From: Candidatus Thiodiazotropha sp. (ex Myrtea sp. 'scaly one' KF741663)
GTDB taxonomy: Bacteria > Pseudomonadota > Gammaproteobacteria > Chromatiales > Chromatiaceae
Direction: 5' to 3'
Assembly: GCA_025655555.1 (NCBI GenBank)
Contig: JAHXIQ010000005.1
Span: 186,001 to 250,000, forward strand
DNA length: 64,000 bases
Positions 54,521 to 62,454 of the stretch are shown in pieces. Under the pieces are notes generated by a model. The model was not told the origin of the DNA and ran no database searches. It saw only the letters and a list, made by a program, of their open reading frames with translations. The number at the start of each line of letters is the position of its first letter. The first letter of the stretch is position 1. The position numbers and the translations under genes were made by a program.

Positions 54521-54791
54521 CTAGGGCCTGTTAACACTAATCCAATGCGCCCTGTTGAGCCTGAAAAAGCGCCAATCAAGGCGTGAGGAGAGAAGTTTGG
54601 TTGTTCCAAATGAGCGACGAGCAACGCCGAGTGGCGCTTTTTCAGGCTTAACCCGAAGGGCTGGGGCTGTTTTTGCACCCAGCGGCGTTATCATTCGCTC
54701 ATGTAGCCGGGCTACACCACGCTCATTCTGTCTTGCTGGGTACAAAAACAGCTCCAGCAGGGTGCATTGGATTAGTGTTAACAGGCCCTAG
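54521..54791. mobile_element. 271-base MITE-like element with nested hairpins
   Basis: The terminal inverted repeats are 34 bases (54521-54554 and 54758-54791), beginning CTAGGGCCTGTTAACACTAA and matching at all but one or two positions. Inside are two further hairpins: arms 54558-54574 with 54632-54648 (AGCCTGAAAAAGCGCCA, perfect 17), and arms 54660-54683 with 54735-54758 (24 bases, two mismatches). The bases ATGAGCGA (54610-54617) in loop 1 and TCGCTCAT (54695-54702) in loop 2 are complementary, so a kissing contact is possible. It carries no transposase, hence a MITE or a REP-like cloverleaf. Its right end abuts the start codon of the sensor kinase. Confidence 0.85.
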
Positions 54792-56957
54792 ATGAAGCGC
54801 TCAAGGCTAGTTTTCAGGCATGTCGGACAGTTATTGCTCATCATGCTGCTGCTTCCCGTACTATCGCCATCATGGGCCGACGAGGAGGTCCGAATCGGCG
54901 TGCTGAGTCATCGTGGCGATGTGGTCACCCGTGCCATGTGGGGCCCCACTGCCGACTATCTCTCAGCCATCATCCCAGGACACCGATTTACCATCCGGCC
55001 GTTGAAGTTCGATGAAGTGAATCCTGTGGTCGATGCCGGTGAAGTGGATTTCGTGCTGGTCAATCCGGGTATCTACGTCAATCTGGAGGTGAAGTATCGT
55101 GTCTCGCGTATCGCCACTCTCTACAACCGACGTAACGATGTACCCTACAAAATCTTCGGTGGGGTAATTTTTACCCGCAAGGATCACCCGGAGATCAACA
55201 CGCTGGAGGATCTGAGAGACCACAGTTTTATGGCGGTCTACTCGACTTCTTTGGGTGGATTCCAGATGGCCATGCGTGAAATGCTCGATAGCGGTATCGA
55301 TCCCTATCGGGATCTCAAGTCCCTTGAGTTCGGTGGTATTCACGATCTGGTGGTGATGTCCGTTTTGCAGGGTGAGGTGGATGTGGGCACCGTGCGTACG
55401 GATATTCTGGAGCGTATGGCCTCTGCCGGCACGATCGATATTAATGATTTCCACATCATCAACCCGAGGCAGGAACCGGAGTTCCCTTTCGCCCTCAGTA
55501 CCCGGCTCTATCCTGAGTGGCCCTTCAGTAAGGTGGCGCACACGGCAGACACCTTGGCGCAGCAGGTGGCGGTGGCGTTGTTGCAGATGCCCCACGACCA
55601 TACGGCAGCGCTGGCAGGGAAGTATGCGGGCTGGACCATCCCACTCGATTATCAGCCGGTACACGATCTGTTTCTGGAGTTGAAACTGCCGCCCTATCAG
55701 AATCTCGGCAAGTTCACCCTCTCCGATGCCATTGATCGTTATCGCTATTGGCTCATGGGTGGTCTGCTGGTGCTGCTGTTCATGCTCTTTATGACGTTCT
55801 GGGTGATGCGACTCAATCAGGAACTGCACAAGGCCAAGAACCGGTTGGAGCAGCAACATGAACTGATTCTCGATTCTGTGGCCGATGGTATTTATGGGGT
55901 TGATCTGCGTGGGCGCTCGACCTTTTTCAACAGAGCTGCGGAGCGCATCACGGGTTGGGCGGCCGATGAGGTCATTGGGTTCAATCAGCATGAAATCCTC
56001 CACCATACACATGCCGACGGTTCTCCCCATCGGGCTGAAGAGTGTCCGGTCTATCAGACGTTTCGTGACAGTCAGGCGAGGTATATCTCGGATGATGTCT
56101 TCTGGCGCAAGGACGGCAACAGCTTTCCCGTGGAGTACAGCAGTACGCCTATCTGGGATGAAAACGGTAAGACCGTGGGTAGCGTGGTGGTGTTTCGCGA
56201 TACCACCCGGCGCAAGAAGGCGGAAGAGGATTCGCGTCAGCATCAGGTGGAGCTCGCCCGTGTCGGGCGGCTGAGTACCTTGGGTGAGATGGCCTCAGGT
56301 ATCGCTCATGAACTGAATCAGCCACTGACAGCGATATCCACCAATGCCCAGGCGAGTATTCGCTTGCTGGAGTCCAATAGCTCAAATCTTGATGTGTGTA
56401 TCGATGTGATGGAGCGCATCGCAGGCCAGGCAGATCGGGCGGGGGAGATCATTCGGCAACTGCGGCGGTTTGTCAGGAAGGAGCCACTGGAACGCGCTGA
56501 GGTTAATATCAACAATTTGGTGAATGCGGTTGTGGTACTGATCAGACCGGAGATCAGGCGTGCTAACGTCACCCTCGAGCTCGTACTTGATCGGGATCTC
56601 CCGAAGATCTCGGTACAGCCGATACAGATCGAACAGGTGATACTCAATCTGGCTCGGAATGCCATAGAGGCCCTGCAGGAGAATCAACAGGATGAGCGTA
56701 AGCTGAGCATCCATACCCGTCGGGTCGGTGAGCAGCGGATCGAAGTATGGGTCAGAGATAACGGACCAGGCATCAAGCCTGAAGTGGCCGACACGCTATT
56801 TGATCCCTTCGTTACCAGCAAATCCCAGGGTATGGGGCTTGGGCTCTCCATCAGTCACGGGATCATTGGCGCTCACGGTGGTAAACTGGTAGTCAATTCC
56901 GCCTATCAAGAAGGCGCCGAGTTCACCTTTTATCTACCCTTATTGGAGGCCAGCTGA
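54792..56957 (+). CDS. TtrS-like sensor kinase: PhnD-type binding domain, PAS, kinase
   Basis: A 721-residue membrane kinase. A signal sequence (LLLIMLLLPVLSPSWA) precedes a periplasmic PhnD/TtrS-type substrate-binding domain (RIGVLSHRGDVVTRAMWGPTADYLSAIIPGHRF...VDFVLVNPGIYVNLEVKY). One membrane helix (YWLMGGLLVLLFMLFMTFWVM) and a PAS domain follow, then a kinase core with phosphoacceptor GEMASGIAHELNQPLTAIS, N box LNLARNAIEAL and glycine boxes DNGPGIKP and GMGLGLSIS. TtrS proteins sense tetrathionate. The start ATG directly follows the MITE, whose last bases provide AGGCCC as the only upstream purine patch. The regulator gene follows after 2 bases, and soxB is next. Confidence 0.92.
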   Translation: MKRSRLVFRHVGQLLLIMLLLPVLSPSWADEEVRIGVLSHRGDVVTRAMWGPTADYLSAIIPGHRFTIRPLKFDEVNPVVDAGEVDFVLVNPGIYVNLEVKYRVSRIATLYNRRNDVPYKIFGGVIFTRKDHPEINTLEDLRDHSFMAVYSTSLGGFQMAMREMLDSGIDPYRDLKSLEFGGIHDLVVMSVLQGEVDVGTVRTDILERMASAGTIDINDFHIINPRQEPEFPFALSTRLYPEWPFSKVAHTADTLAQQVAVALLQMPHDHTAALAGKYAGWTIPLDYQPVHDLFLELKLPPYQNLGKFTLSDAIDRYRYWLMGGLLVLLFMLFMTFWVMRLNQELHKAKNRLEQQHELILDSVADGIYGVDLRGRSTFFNRAAERITGWAADEVIGFNQHEILHHTHADGSPHRAEECPVYQTFRDSQARYISDDVFWRKDGNSFPVEYSSTPIWDENGKTVGSVVVFRDTTRRKKAEEDSRQHQVELARVGRLSTLGEMASGIAHELNQPLTAISTNAQASIRLLESNSSNLDVCIDVMERIAGQADRAGEIIRQLRRFVRKEPLERAEVNINNLVNAVVVLIRPEIRRANVTLELVLDRDLPKISVQPIQIEQVILNLARNAIEALQENQQDERKLSIHTRRVGEQRIEVWVRDNGPGIKPEVADTLFDPFVTSKSQGMGLGLSISHGIIGAHGGKLVVNSAYQEGAEFTFYLPLLEAS

Positions 56958-56959
56958 GC

Positions 56960-57586
56960 ATGGATCAGACGACACCGACGGTCTTTGTCGTGGATGATGA
57001 CGAAGAGGTGCGTAATGCACTGAAATTACTGCTCGAGTCGGTTGGGCTGCCTGTGATCTGTTATGCCTCGGCACTCGACTATCTGGAAAAATTCGACGAG
57101 CGTCTGCCGGGGTGTCTGGTGGTGGATATTCGTATGCCCGGCATGAGTGGGCTCGATATGCAGGAGAAGCTGGCTGAAAATCCGATCCACCCGCCGGTCA
57201 TCATCATCACCGGTCATGGTGATGTGCCGATGGCAGTTCGCGCCGTGCAGGCGGGGGCGGTGGACTTTATCGAAAAACCGTTTCGCGACCAGATCCTGCT
57301 CGACAGTGTGCATCGTGCGATCGAGATGGATGCGGAGCGGCGGGGTGAGGCTTCGCGTCAGTCAGAGATCCACGAGCATCTCAGCCAGCTCACACCGAGA
57401 GAGCGCGAAGTGCTGGACCTGGTCATCGGTGGTATGCGCAATAAGAATATCTCGGAAAAGCTGGGTATCACGCTGTCTACCGTGGAGGCGCATCGTTCCC
57501 GGGTCATGGAGAAGATGCAGGCGGATTCACTCTCCCATCTCATGCGTATGATGCTTACCCTTGAACAGGATTATGGAAAACCATAA
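56960..57586 (+). CDS. FixJ/TtrR-like response regulator
   Basis: A 208-residue regulator. The receiver (about 5-120) has FVVDDDEEVRNALKLL, the phosphoacceptor in CLVVDIRMPGMSGLDM, ITGHGDVPMAVRAVQAGAVDFIEKPF. The LuxR-type helix-turn-helix is LTPREREVLDLVIGGMRNKNISEKLGITLSTVEAHRSRVMEKM. It is probably phosphorylated by the kinase encoded 2 bases upstream. Its location next to soxB suggests control of sulfur oxidation genes (inference); the 430-base gap to soxB is large enough for its operator. Confidence 0.94.
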   Translation: MDQTTPTVFVVDDDEEVRNALKLLLESVGLPVICYASALDYLEKFDERLPGCLVVDIRMPGMSGLDMQEKLAENPIHPPVIIITGHGDVPMAVRAVQAGAVDFIEKPFRDQILLDSVHRAIEMDAERRGEASRQSEIHEHLSQLTPREREVLDLVIGGMRNKNISEKLGITLSTVEAHRSRVMEKMQADSLSHLMRMMLTLEQDYGKP

Positions 57587-57725
57587 TTTACTGTCCAGTA
57601 TCTCGGAATTTTAAATCACAACAGTAGGTTACATAATAAAGCCTCCCCGATAGAAGCCCGGAGCAGGTGGTTGGGGATGACTTGTTGGCCTCTGTAATCG
57701 GTATCGAGGATGAGGCACTGAACAG
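57587..57725. other. Leader part of the regulator-soxB intergenic region
   Basis: Non-coding bases after the regulator stop. There is no gene. An AT-rich stretch near 57590-57650 precedes the structured element at 57726. Confidence 0.3.
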
Positions 57726-57797
57726 GGCCGGCTGGATGGTGGGAGAGGTAGTTGATTAAGACAGGCACCTTCCCGCAATACAGCCGGCCATTTTTTT
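57726..57797 (+). terminator. Long hairpin with T-run (terminator or small RNA end)
   Basis: GGCCGGCTG (57726-57734) pairs with CAGCCGGCC (57781-57789), followed by ATTTTTTT. The 46-base loop has its own pairing (GGGAGAGGT with ACCTTCCC, one bulge). This is a two-tier structure with the layout of a rho-independent terminator. It may end the kinase-regulator transcript or be the 3' end of a small RNA. Confidence 0.75.
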
Positions 57798-58013
57798 CAG
57801 TGGCAGCGACTGGAGTCGGGATGTCCGTGAAACACCTCGGCTAACAGGGTGATTCCGCTTCCATCCACTCTTATACTGATGAGCCACGAGTGCCGTTGGT
57901 GGGCATGAAGCCTGACGATAGGCAAACTGTATTCAGTACGCCAATAAACAACTGCATCTATAAGGCGTGCATTTAATAAGAAACAGCATCCATATACCGG
58001 AGGATGAGAGACA
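57798..58013. other. Region upstream of soxB
   Basis: Contains the soxB promoter region by position. GGAGG lies about 10 bases before the ATG. I can see no clear operator, but an inverted-repeat search here would be worthwhile. Confidence 0.4.
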
Positions 58014-59789
58014 ATGAGTATTTCGCGACGTGAATTTCTTCGCCTGATGGGGCTCGCCGGCGCGGCCGGTATGATGCCTGCATCGGTCTTTGCTGCAGCA
58101 CGCCAGCCTGCCGATCTCTATGAGGTTCCCAAGTTCGGTAATGTTTCTCTGTTACACATAACCGATACCCACGCCCAGCTCAATCCGATCTATTTTCGCG
58201 AGCCCAATGTCAACCTGGGTCTCGACTACGCCTTCAATAAAGCGCCCCATCTGGTGGGTGATAATCTGCTAAAACATTTTGGTATTGAATCGGGCGGCAT
58301 CGAATCCCATGCTTTTACTTACCTCGATTTCGATAACGCCGCTGGTAAGTATGGCAAGGTTGGTGGTTTCTCACACTTGAAGACACTGGTGCAGCGTCTC
58401 CGTGATGACCGCGGTCCGGGTAACAGTCTGCTGCTCGACGGTGGCGACACCTGGCAGGGTTCAGGTACTGCCTATTGGACCCGTGGCAAAGACATGGTCG
58501 GTGCCTGCAATAAGCTGGGTGTGGATGTGATGACCGGTCACTGGGAGTTTACCTATCTTGACGAAGAGGTGATCTCCAATGTGGCTGACTTCAAAGGGGA
58601 CTTCGTGGCGCAGAACGTGATGGTGCGGGAAGAAGCCCTGTTCGATTACAAGTTTCCTGATTTCGATGGTTTTGATGAAGACAGCGGAAATGCCTTCAAG
58701 CCCTACGTGATGAAGAATGTGGGCGGCGCCCGGGTGGCGGTTATTGGTCAGGCCTTCCCCTACACGCCGATCGCCAATCCACAACGCTTTATTCCAGACT
58801 GGACCTTCGGTATTCAGGACGAGTTGATGCAGGGTGTGGTGGATACTGTGCGTGAAAACGAAAAGCCGGATGTGGTTGTGGTGCTCTCCCACAACGGTAT
58901 GGACGTGGACTTGAAGATGGCATCACGGGTCTCCGGTATCGACGTGATCTTTGGTGGCCATACCCACGACGGCATGCCTGCGCCTACCGTTGTGAAGAAT
59001 GCCGGCGGTAAGACGCTGGTCACCAACGCCGGTTCCAACGGCAAGTTCCTCGGTGTCATGGATCTTGATGTGAAAGGTGGCAAAGTACGTGATTTCCGCT
59101 ACCGTCTGCTGCCGATATTCTCTAACCTGCTACCGGCAGACAAGGAGATGCAGAGCTATATCGATGGGGTGCGTGCACCTTATCAGGACAAGCTCAACGA
59201 GGAGTTGGCAGTGGCCGAGGAGACCCTCTATCGCCGTGGTAACTTTAACGGTACCTTCGATCAAGTGATCTGTGATGCTCTGACCACCGTCAACGATGCG
59301 CAGATCTCTCTCTCACCCGGATTCCGCTGGGGCACCACTGTGCTGCCGGGGCAGAAGATCACTATGGATAACGTCATGGATCAGACCTGTATCACCTATC
59401 CCGAAACCTACCGCCGGGAGATGAAGGGCAGTGAGATCAAGGCCATCCTCGAGGATGTCTGTGACAATCTCTTCAACAAAGACCCCTACTACCAGCAGGG
59501 TGGCGATATGGTGCGGGTAGGCGGATTGGACTACGTCTGTGAACCCGGTTCGAGCTTCGGTAAGCGTATTACCAACATGACGCTGGATGACGGTACCAAG
59601 ATCGATGCCAACAAAAACTATGTTGTTTCCGGTTGGGCTACTGTTGGTTCCAAAGCACCGGGAGAGCCAATCTGGGATACCGTGGCAACTTACCTGAGAG
59701 ACCAGAAAACAGTGAAGATTAAAAAACTCAACACACCCAAGTTGGTTGGTGTGGATGACAATCCTGGGATTTCTGGTTATCAGTCTTAA
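58014..59789 (+). CDS. soxB: Thiosulfohydrolase SoxB
   Basis: A 591-residue Tat-exported protein. The signal SRREFLRLMGLAGAAGM holds the twin arginine. The metallophosphoesterase-type core has ITDTHAQLNP (Asp51, His53), LLLDGGDTWQGSG, TGHWEFTY, VVVLSHNGMDVDLK and VIFGGHTHDGMP, which together bind the two manganese ions. The C-terminal 5'-nucleotidase-like part follows (NAGSNGKFLG..., FRWGTTVLPGQKITMDNVMDQ). SoxB releases sulfate from SoxY-bound thiosulfonate in the periplasm. No soxXYZA or soxCD is next to it. A strong terminator follows at 59816. Confidence 0.96.
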   Translation: MSISRREFLRLMGLAGAAGMMPASVFAAARQPADLYEVPKFGNVSLLHITDTHAQLNPIYFREPNVNLGLDYAFNKAPHLVGDNLLKHFGIESGGIESHAFTYLDFDNAAGKYGKVGGFSHLKTLVQRLRDDRGPGNSLLLDGGDTWQGSGTAYWTRGKDMVGACNKLGVDVMTGHWEFTYLDEEVISNVADFKGDFVAQNVMVREEALFDYKFPDFDGFDEDSGNAFKPYVMKNVGGARVAVIGQAFPYTPIANPQRFIPDWTFGIQDELMQGVVDTVRENEKPDVVVVLSHNGMDVDLKMASRVSGIDVIFGGHTHDGMPAPTVVKNAGGKTLVTNAGSNGKFLGVMDLDVKGGKVRDFRYRLLPIFSNLLPADKEMQSYIDGVRAPYQDKLNEELAVAEETLYRRGNFNGTFDQVICDALTTVNDAQISLSPGFRWGTTVLPGQKITMDNVMDQTCITYPETYRREMKGSEIKAILEDVCDNLFNKDPYYQQGGDMVRVGGLDYVCEPGSSFGKRITNMTLDDGTKIDANKNYVVSGWATVGSKAPGEPIWDTVATYLRDQKTVKIKKLNTPKLVGVDDNPGISGYQS

Positions 59790-59815
59790 AATAAAAAATT
59801 GATACAAGATAATAG

Positions 59816-59839
59816 AAGCACCCGAAAGGGTGCTTTTTT
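59816..59839 (+). terminator. Rho-independent terminator of soxB
   Basis: AAGCACCC-GAAA-GGGTGCTT is a perfect 8-base stem with a stable GAAA tetraloop, followed directly by TTTT. It begins 27 bases after the soxB stop codon. Confidence 0.95.
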
Positions 59840-60205
59840 ATTGCCTGTATAGAAAACGGTTTTTTTTTCAAAACCCATGAATTGCGAAACGGACTAACTG
59901 AGAAGGGCGAAAGGCAAGTTGCTAACCAAATAACAGTATGGAAGTGCAGATGATTTCTTCTACTAATGATAGATGTCCGTCTCTCACGAAAAACTACTTT
60001 ATTGGATCTATGTGGATGGTGAAAACAATACGTAATCTGTAAAGCTAGTGAACACTAAACTGACAGATTGAAAATTTAGTTTCGATGTCACCTGACAGTA
60101 GCCACTGTGACCCATGCGAGAACGGACATAAAAAGAATCAGTTTCGACGCCCGCTACGCGACCGAAGCGGGCGTTAAGGCGAATCTCAGTACTTCCGGAT
60201 AGCGG
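59840..60205. other. Non-coding region between soxB and the FKBP cassette
   Basis: About 365 bases without a supported gene. The only clear structure is a hairpin with 9-base perfect arms, ACGCCCGCT (60147-60155) and AGCGGGCGT (60166-60174). The motif CGGACAT recurs (60123, 60203). It could include remains of a further cassette on the minus strand. Confidence 0.4.
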
Positions 60206-60291
60206 ACATTAACGCTTAAATATGGGGCGATGGAGCGGTAGCGACAGCGTCCCAGCGAACGATAGTGAGCGACATGATTTTCTTGTTATGT
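60206..60291 (-). other. Integron attC-like recombination site
   Basis: Read on the minus strand, the site begins with ACATAAC (60291-60285), which includes the TAA stop of the FKBP gene, continues with CAAGAAAATCATGTCGCTCA, and ends with AAGCGTTAATGT (60217-60206). The two halves form an imperfect palindrome of about 86 bases with unpaired bases, as attC sites do. Its left end also matches GTTATGT (minus strand) at 60632-60638, just before the FKBP gene, so the gene is bounded as a cassette. The 1R core GTTAATG deviates from GTTRRRY. No integrase gene is in the window. Confidence 0.65.
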
Positions 60292-60618
60292 GCTTGATTC
60301 AATACCTTCTACCTCTATTTCGTAAACTAATACAGCGTTTGATGGTATTTTGCCGGGGACACCTTTTTCACCATACCCAAGATGAGGACTGAGTTTCACC
60401 TTACGCTTTCCTCCAACTTTCATGCCCTCGATAGAATACTCTATACCTGGTATTACATTGCGTGCCCCTAAAACAACTTCGCAGGTAAACTCACTCTGAA
60501 TTATTTCACCTTTATTTAGCCAACCATTTAACAGTACTTTTACACTGTCACCTTTTTTAGTCTCAACACCAGAGCCTTCAGTTTCTGAGATCAATTTGAT
60601 ACCAGGCTTAAGTGTCAT
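60286..60618 (-). CDS. FKBP-type peptidyl-prolyl isomerase in a cassette-like setting
   Basis: A 110-residue single-domain FKBP. GVETKKGDSVKVLLNGWLNKGEIIQSEF matches the first half, then VVLGARNVIPGIEYSIEGMKVGGKRKVKLSPHLGYGEKGVPGKIPSNAVLVYEIEVEGIE. The key aromatic and G-Y-G residues for proline binding are mostly present; the usual YTG.L..G.VFDSS segment is modified to LNGWLNKGEIIQSE, so activity may differ. It has no signal peptide, and codon use is AT-rich compared with soxB. The stop codon lies inside an attC-like site and a half-site lies before the start. Confidence 0.87.
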   Translation of the reverse strand: MTLKPGIKLISETEGSGVETKKGDSVKVLLNGWLNKGEIIQSEFTCEVVLGARNVIPGIEYSIEGMKVGGKRKVKLSPHLGYGEKGVPGKIPSNAVLVYEIEVEGIESST

Positions 60619-60670
60619 ATTGTTCTTTTACACATAACAGCTTTATTAACGAGACCCCTTGTCTCAATGG

Positions 60671-60683
60671 TATGGACTCCTCC
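60671..60683 (+). repeat. Left subterminal inverted repeat of the IS
   Basis: TATGGACTCCTCC, exact inverted match of 62014-62026. It lies about 60 bases before the transposase start. Confidence 0.9.
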
Positions 60684-60742
60684 CCTTTAAACGAGAGGCC
60701 CGTTAAAGTGGAAGGTCACCACAACCTAAAGGAGCCCATACC

Positions 60743-61768
60743 ATGGATAATACTACCACCATCACGATAGATCTTGCCAAAGACATCTTTCAGATCGCCG
60801 TCTTCAATAAATACGGTAAATCCCTGACAAATAAATCCATAAGCCCGAAGAAGATCAGGCAATTTGTCACCAACCACCCCGAGGCAGTGATCTATATGGA
60901 AGCCTGCGGCTCGGCACACTACTGGGGGCGTCAATTCAAACAGCTGGGCCACGAGGTAAAGTTGATACCGCCACATATTGTTGCCCGCTACCGCAATGGC
61001 AATAAAAATGACAAGAATGATGCCTTTGCGATCTATGAAGCGGCAAAGAATCCCAACATCTATTTCGTCACCATTCGAACGCTTGAGCAGCAAGACCTGG
61101 CCACACAGCACAAATTACGCGCCGGCTATATCAAACAGCGCACGCAACTGGGTAATCGTATCCGGGGATTTGCCCTGGAGTATGGCGTCAAGTTCCCCAA
61201 AGGGATTCAGCACCTACGCAAAAAGGTCCCCGCCGCGCTGGAGGATGCAGAGAACGAGTTAACCGTGGTGGCTCGGGCCTGTTTGAGACAGTTGCTTGAT
61301 CAACTCATTTTACTCGATGAGGTGATTAAAGCGGCAACCGAGACCTTAGTGAATCAGGCCAAGCAGATCGATGCCTGTGTCCGACTTGAAAAGATACCCG
61401 GTGTCGGGTGGCTGGTGGCCAGTATGTTGTATGCGCGTCTGGGTGATGGCAGCGCATTCCGGCGTGGACGTGATGCCAGTGCAAGCCTTGGGTTGGTGCC
61501 CGCACATGCCGGCAGTGGAGAAAAAAACAGGTTGGGCAAGATCACAAAGCGCGGAGATCGCTATCTACGTTGCCTGGTGGTCCACGGTGCTCGCTCAACG
61601 CTTCACCGTGTGGGTAATAAGAGCGATGGTTTGAGCGCCTGGATTCGTCAACAACAACTCACCAAACATGCCAACAATACGGCAGTCGCATTGGCCAACA
61701 AGATCGTGAGAATGGCATGGTCGATCTTAAGAACCGGTGAAGCGTATCGGGCGCCTGTCGCTCAGTAG
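60743..61768 (+). CDS. IS110-family transposase
   Basis: A 341-residue recombinase. The N-terminal RuvC-like domain has the DEDD residues Asp10 ([10 protein letters not shown]), Glu53 (IYMEACGS), Asp90 and Asp93 ([12 protein letters not shown]). The C-terminal Tnp_IS116/IS110/IS902 domain contains [18 protein letters not shown] and [20 protein letters not shown] with the serine expected as nucleophile. AAGGAG lies 9 bases before the ATG. Full length with no frame breaks, so the element may still be active. IS110 enzymes use a structured guide RNA from the non-coding end to choose the target. Confidence 0.95.
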   Translation: MDNTTTITIDLAKDIFQIAVFNKYGKSLTNKSISPKKIRQFVTNHPEAVIYMEACGSAHYWGRQFKQLGHEVKLIPPHIVARYRNGNKNDKNDAFAIYEAAKNPNIYFVTIRTLEQQDLATQHKLRAGYIKQRTQLGNRIRGFALEYGVKFPKGIQHLRKKVPAALEDAENELTVVARACLRQLLDQLILLDEVIKAATETLVNQAKQIDACVRLEKIPGVGWLVASMLYARLGDGSAFRRGRDASASLGLVPAHAGSGEKNRLGKITKRGDRYLRCLVVHGARSTLHRVGNKSDGLSAWIRQQQLTKHANNTAVALANKIVRMAWSILRTGEAYRAPVAQ

Positions 61769-62013
61769 CCCAGCTTTCACGCTTAACCGACTGCTGTAAG
61801 CCAGGTGAGAGTAGCTGTGTGAATGGAGAATGACAAAATAGTCAGACCAGATAAAACCTGAGTATAACGATGGCGCTTGACGTCACTGTCTCGAGAAGGA
61901 ATCTGGTTAACGGTGGATTAAACCGTTCCGGTCAGGGGTCGCCCCCCATAGTAAAGACCGGATATACGTGAACTAACCTATTTGTTTTTCTTCGTCAGTA
62001 CAGTTGCTCAACT
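61769..62013 (+). ncRNA. Candidate bridge/seek RNA region of the IS
   Basis: The 245-base non-coding end between the transposase stop and the right repeat. Visible structures are a hairpin AACGG-CCGTT near 61912-61925, and CCGGTC (61928-61933) pairing with GACCGG (61956-61961), enclosing GGGG-TCG-CCCC. IS1111-type elements carry their guide RNA downstream of the transposase gene, so this is the expected place. Exact ends and target/donor loops cannot be set by eye. Confidence 0.55.
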
Positions 62014-62026
62014 GGAGGAGTCCATA
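62014..62026 (-). repeat. Right subterminal inverted repeat of the IS
   Basis: GGAGGAGTCCATA on the plus strand, exact inverse of the left repeat at 60671-60683. Confidence 0.9.
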
Positions 62027-62029
62027 TAC

Positions 62030-62454
62030 GCCATACATTTTTTAACAAAACCTCTATATAACACTTTAAATGACTTATAATCAACAAGTTAGCTTCCTCC
62101 TGCCTCGTTATGATTCACAGAAAGTCGTGACAGAGGCAAACTGTGCATTATTAGGGGTAACTAATGGGGTTATCCTAAGTAGTTGGTGGCGTTCAGTGAG
62201 TATATCTGCTTTCAGGGTACGGCTCGTTTTCACCCAGATGACTCGTTCGGTCCGAGATTGTAGAACAACAGACACTGTATAGAGCTTGTACAGTTACCCG
62301 CTATCGGTCTCAAAGCGGTCATAGGGTGTCAAATTGCAGAAATAAAATAGTAGACATATTTCCCAAAAAGCTATAAAAATCGCTGGCCAACGGCTAGATC
62401 AAATATTGAGGCAACCGTCGGCTTCTGTGAGTTTAACTATTTCAGGAGTTTATG
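62030..62454. other. AT-rich intergenic region after the IS
   Basis: About 425 bases. Short frames here show no family character. The region just after the IS (62030-62090) is very AT-rich, and AGGAG stands at 62444-62448 as ribosome binding site for the next gene. Otherwise I see nothing. Confidence 0.4.

Larger units (their letters stand above)
60664..62029 (+). mobile_element. IS110-family element, IS1111-type with subterminal repeats
   Basis: The element is defined by the transposase gene and a perfect 13-base inverted pair TATGGACTCCTCC (60671-60683) and its complement (62014-62026). IS1111-type members have such repeats a few bases inside the ends; I take 7 bases outside on the left and 3 on the right, so the outer ends are approximate. 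No target duplication is expected. It lies about 25 bases from a half attC. A subgroup of IS1111 elements is known to insert into attC sites. Confidence 0.8.

Noticed and set aside
54521-54791. Short frames on both strands inside the MITE
   Set aside because: They mirror each other because the element is palindromic, and neither resembles a transposase fragment.
54963-56243. 426-codon minus-strand frame
   Set aside because: It is antisense to the TtrS-like kinase, histidine/arginine-rich and without known motifs.
60090-60131. Very short minus-strand frame starting MSVLAWVTVATVR
   Set aside because: Only 13 codons, no ribosome binding site; it may be a common intergenic remnant but cannot be supported as a gene.
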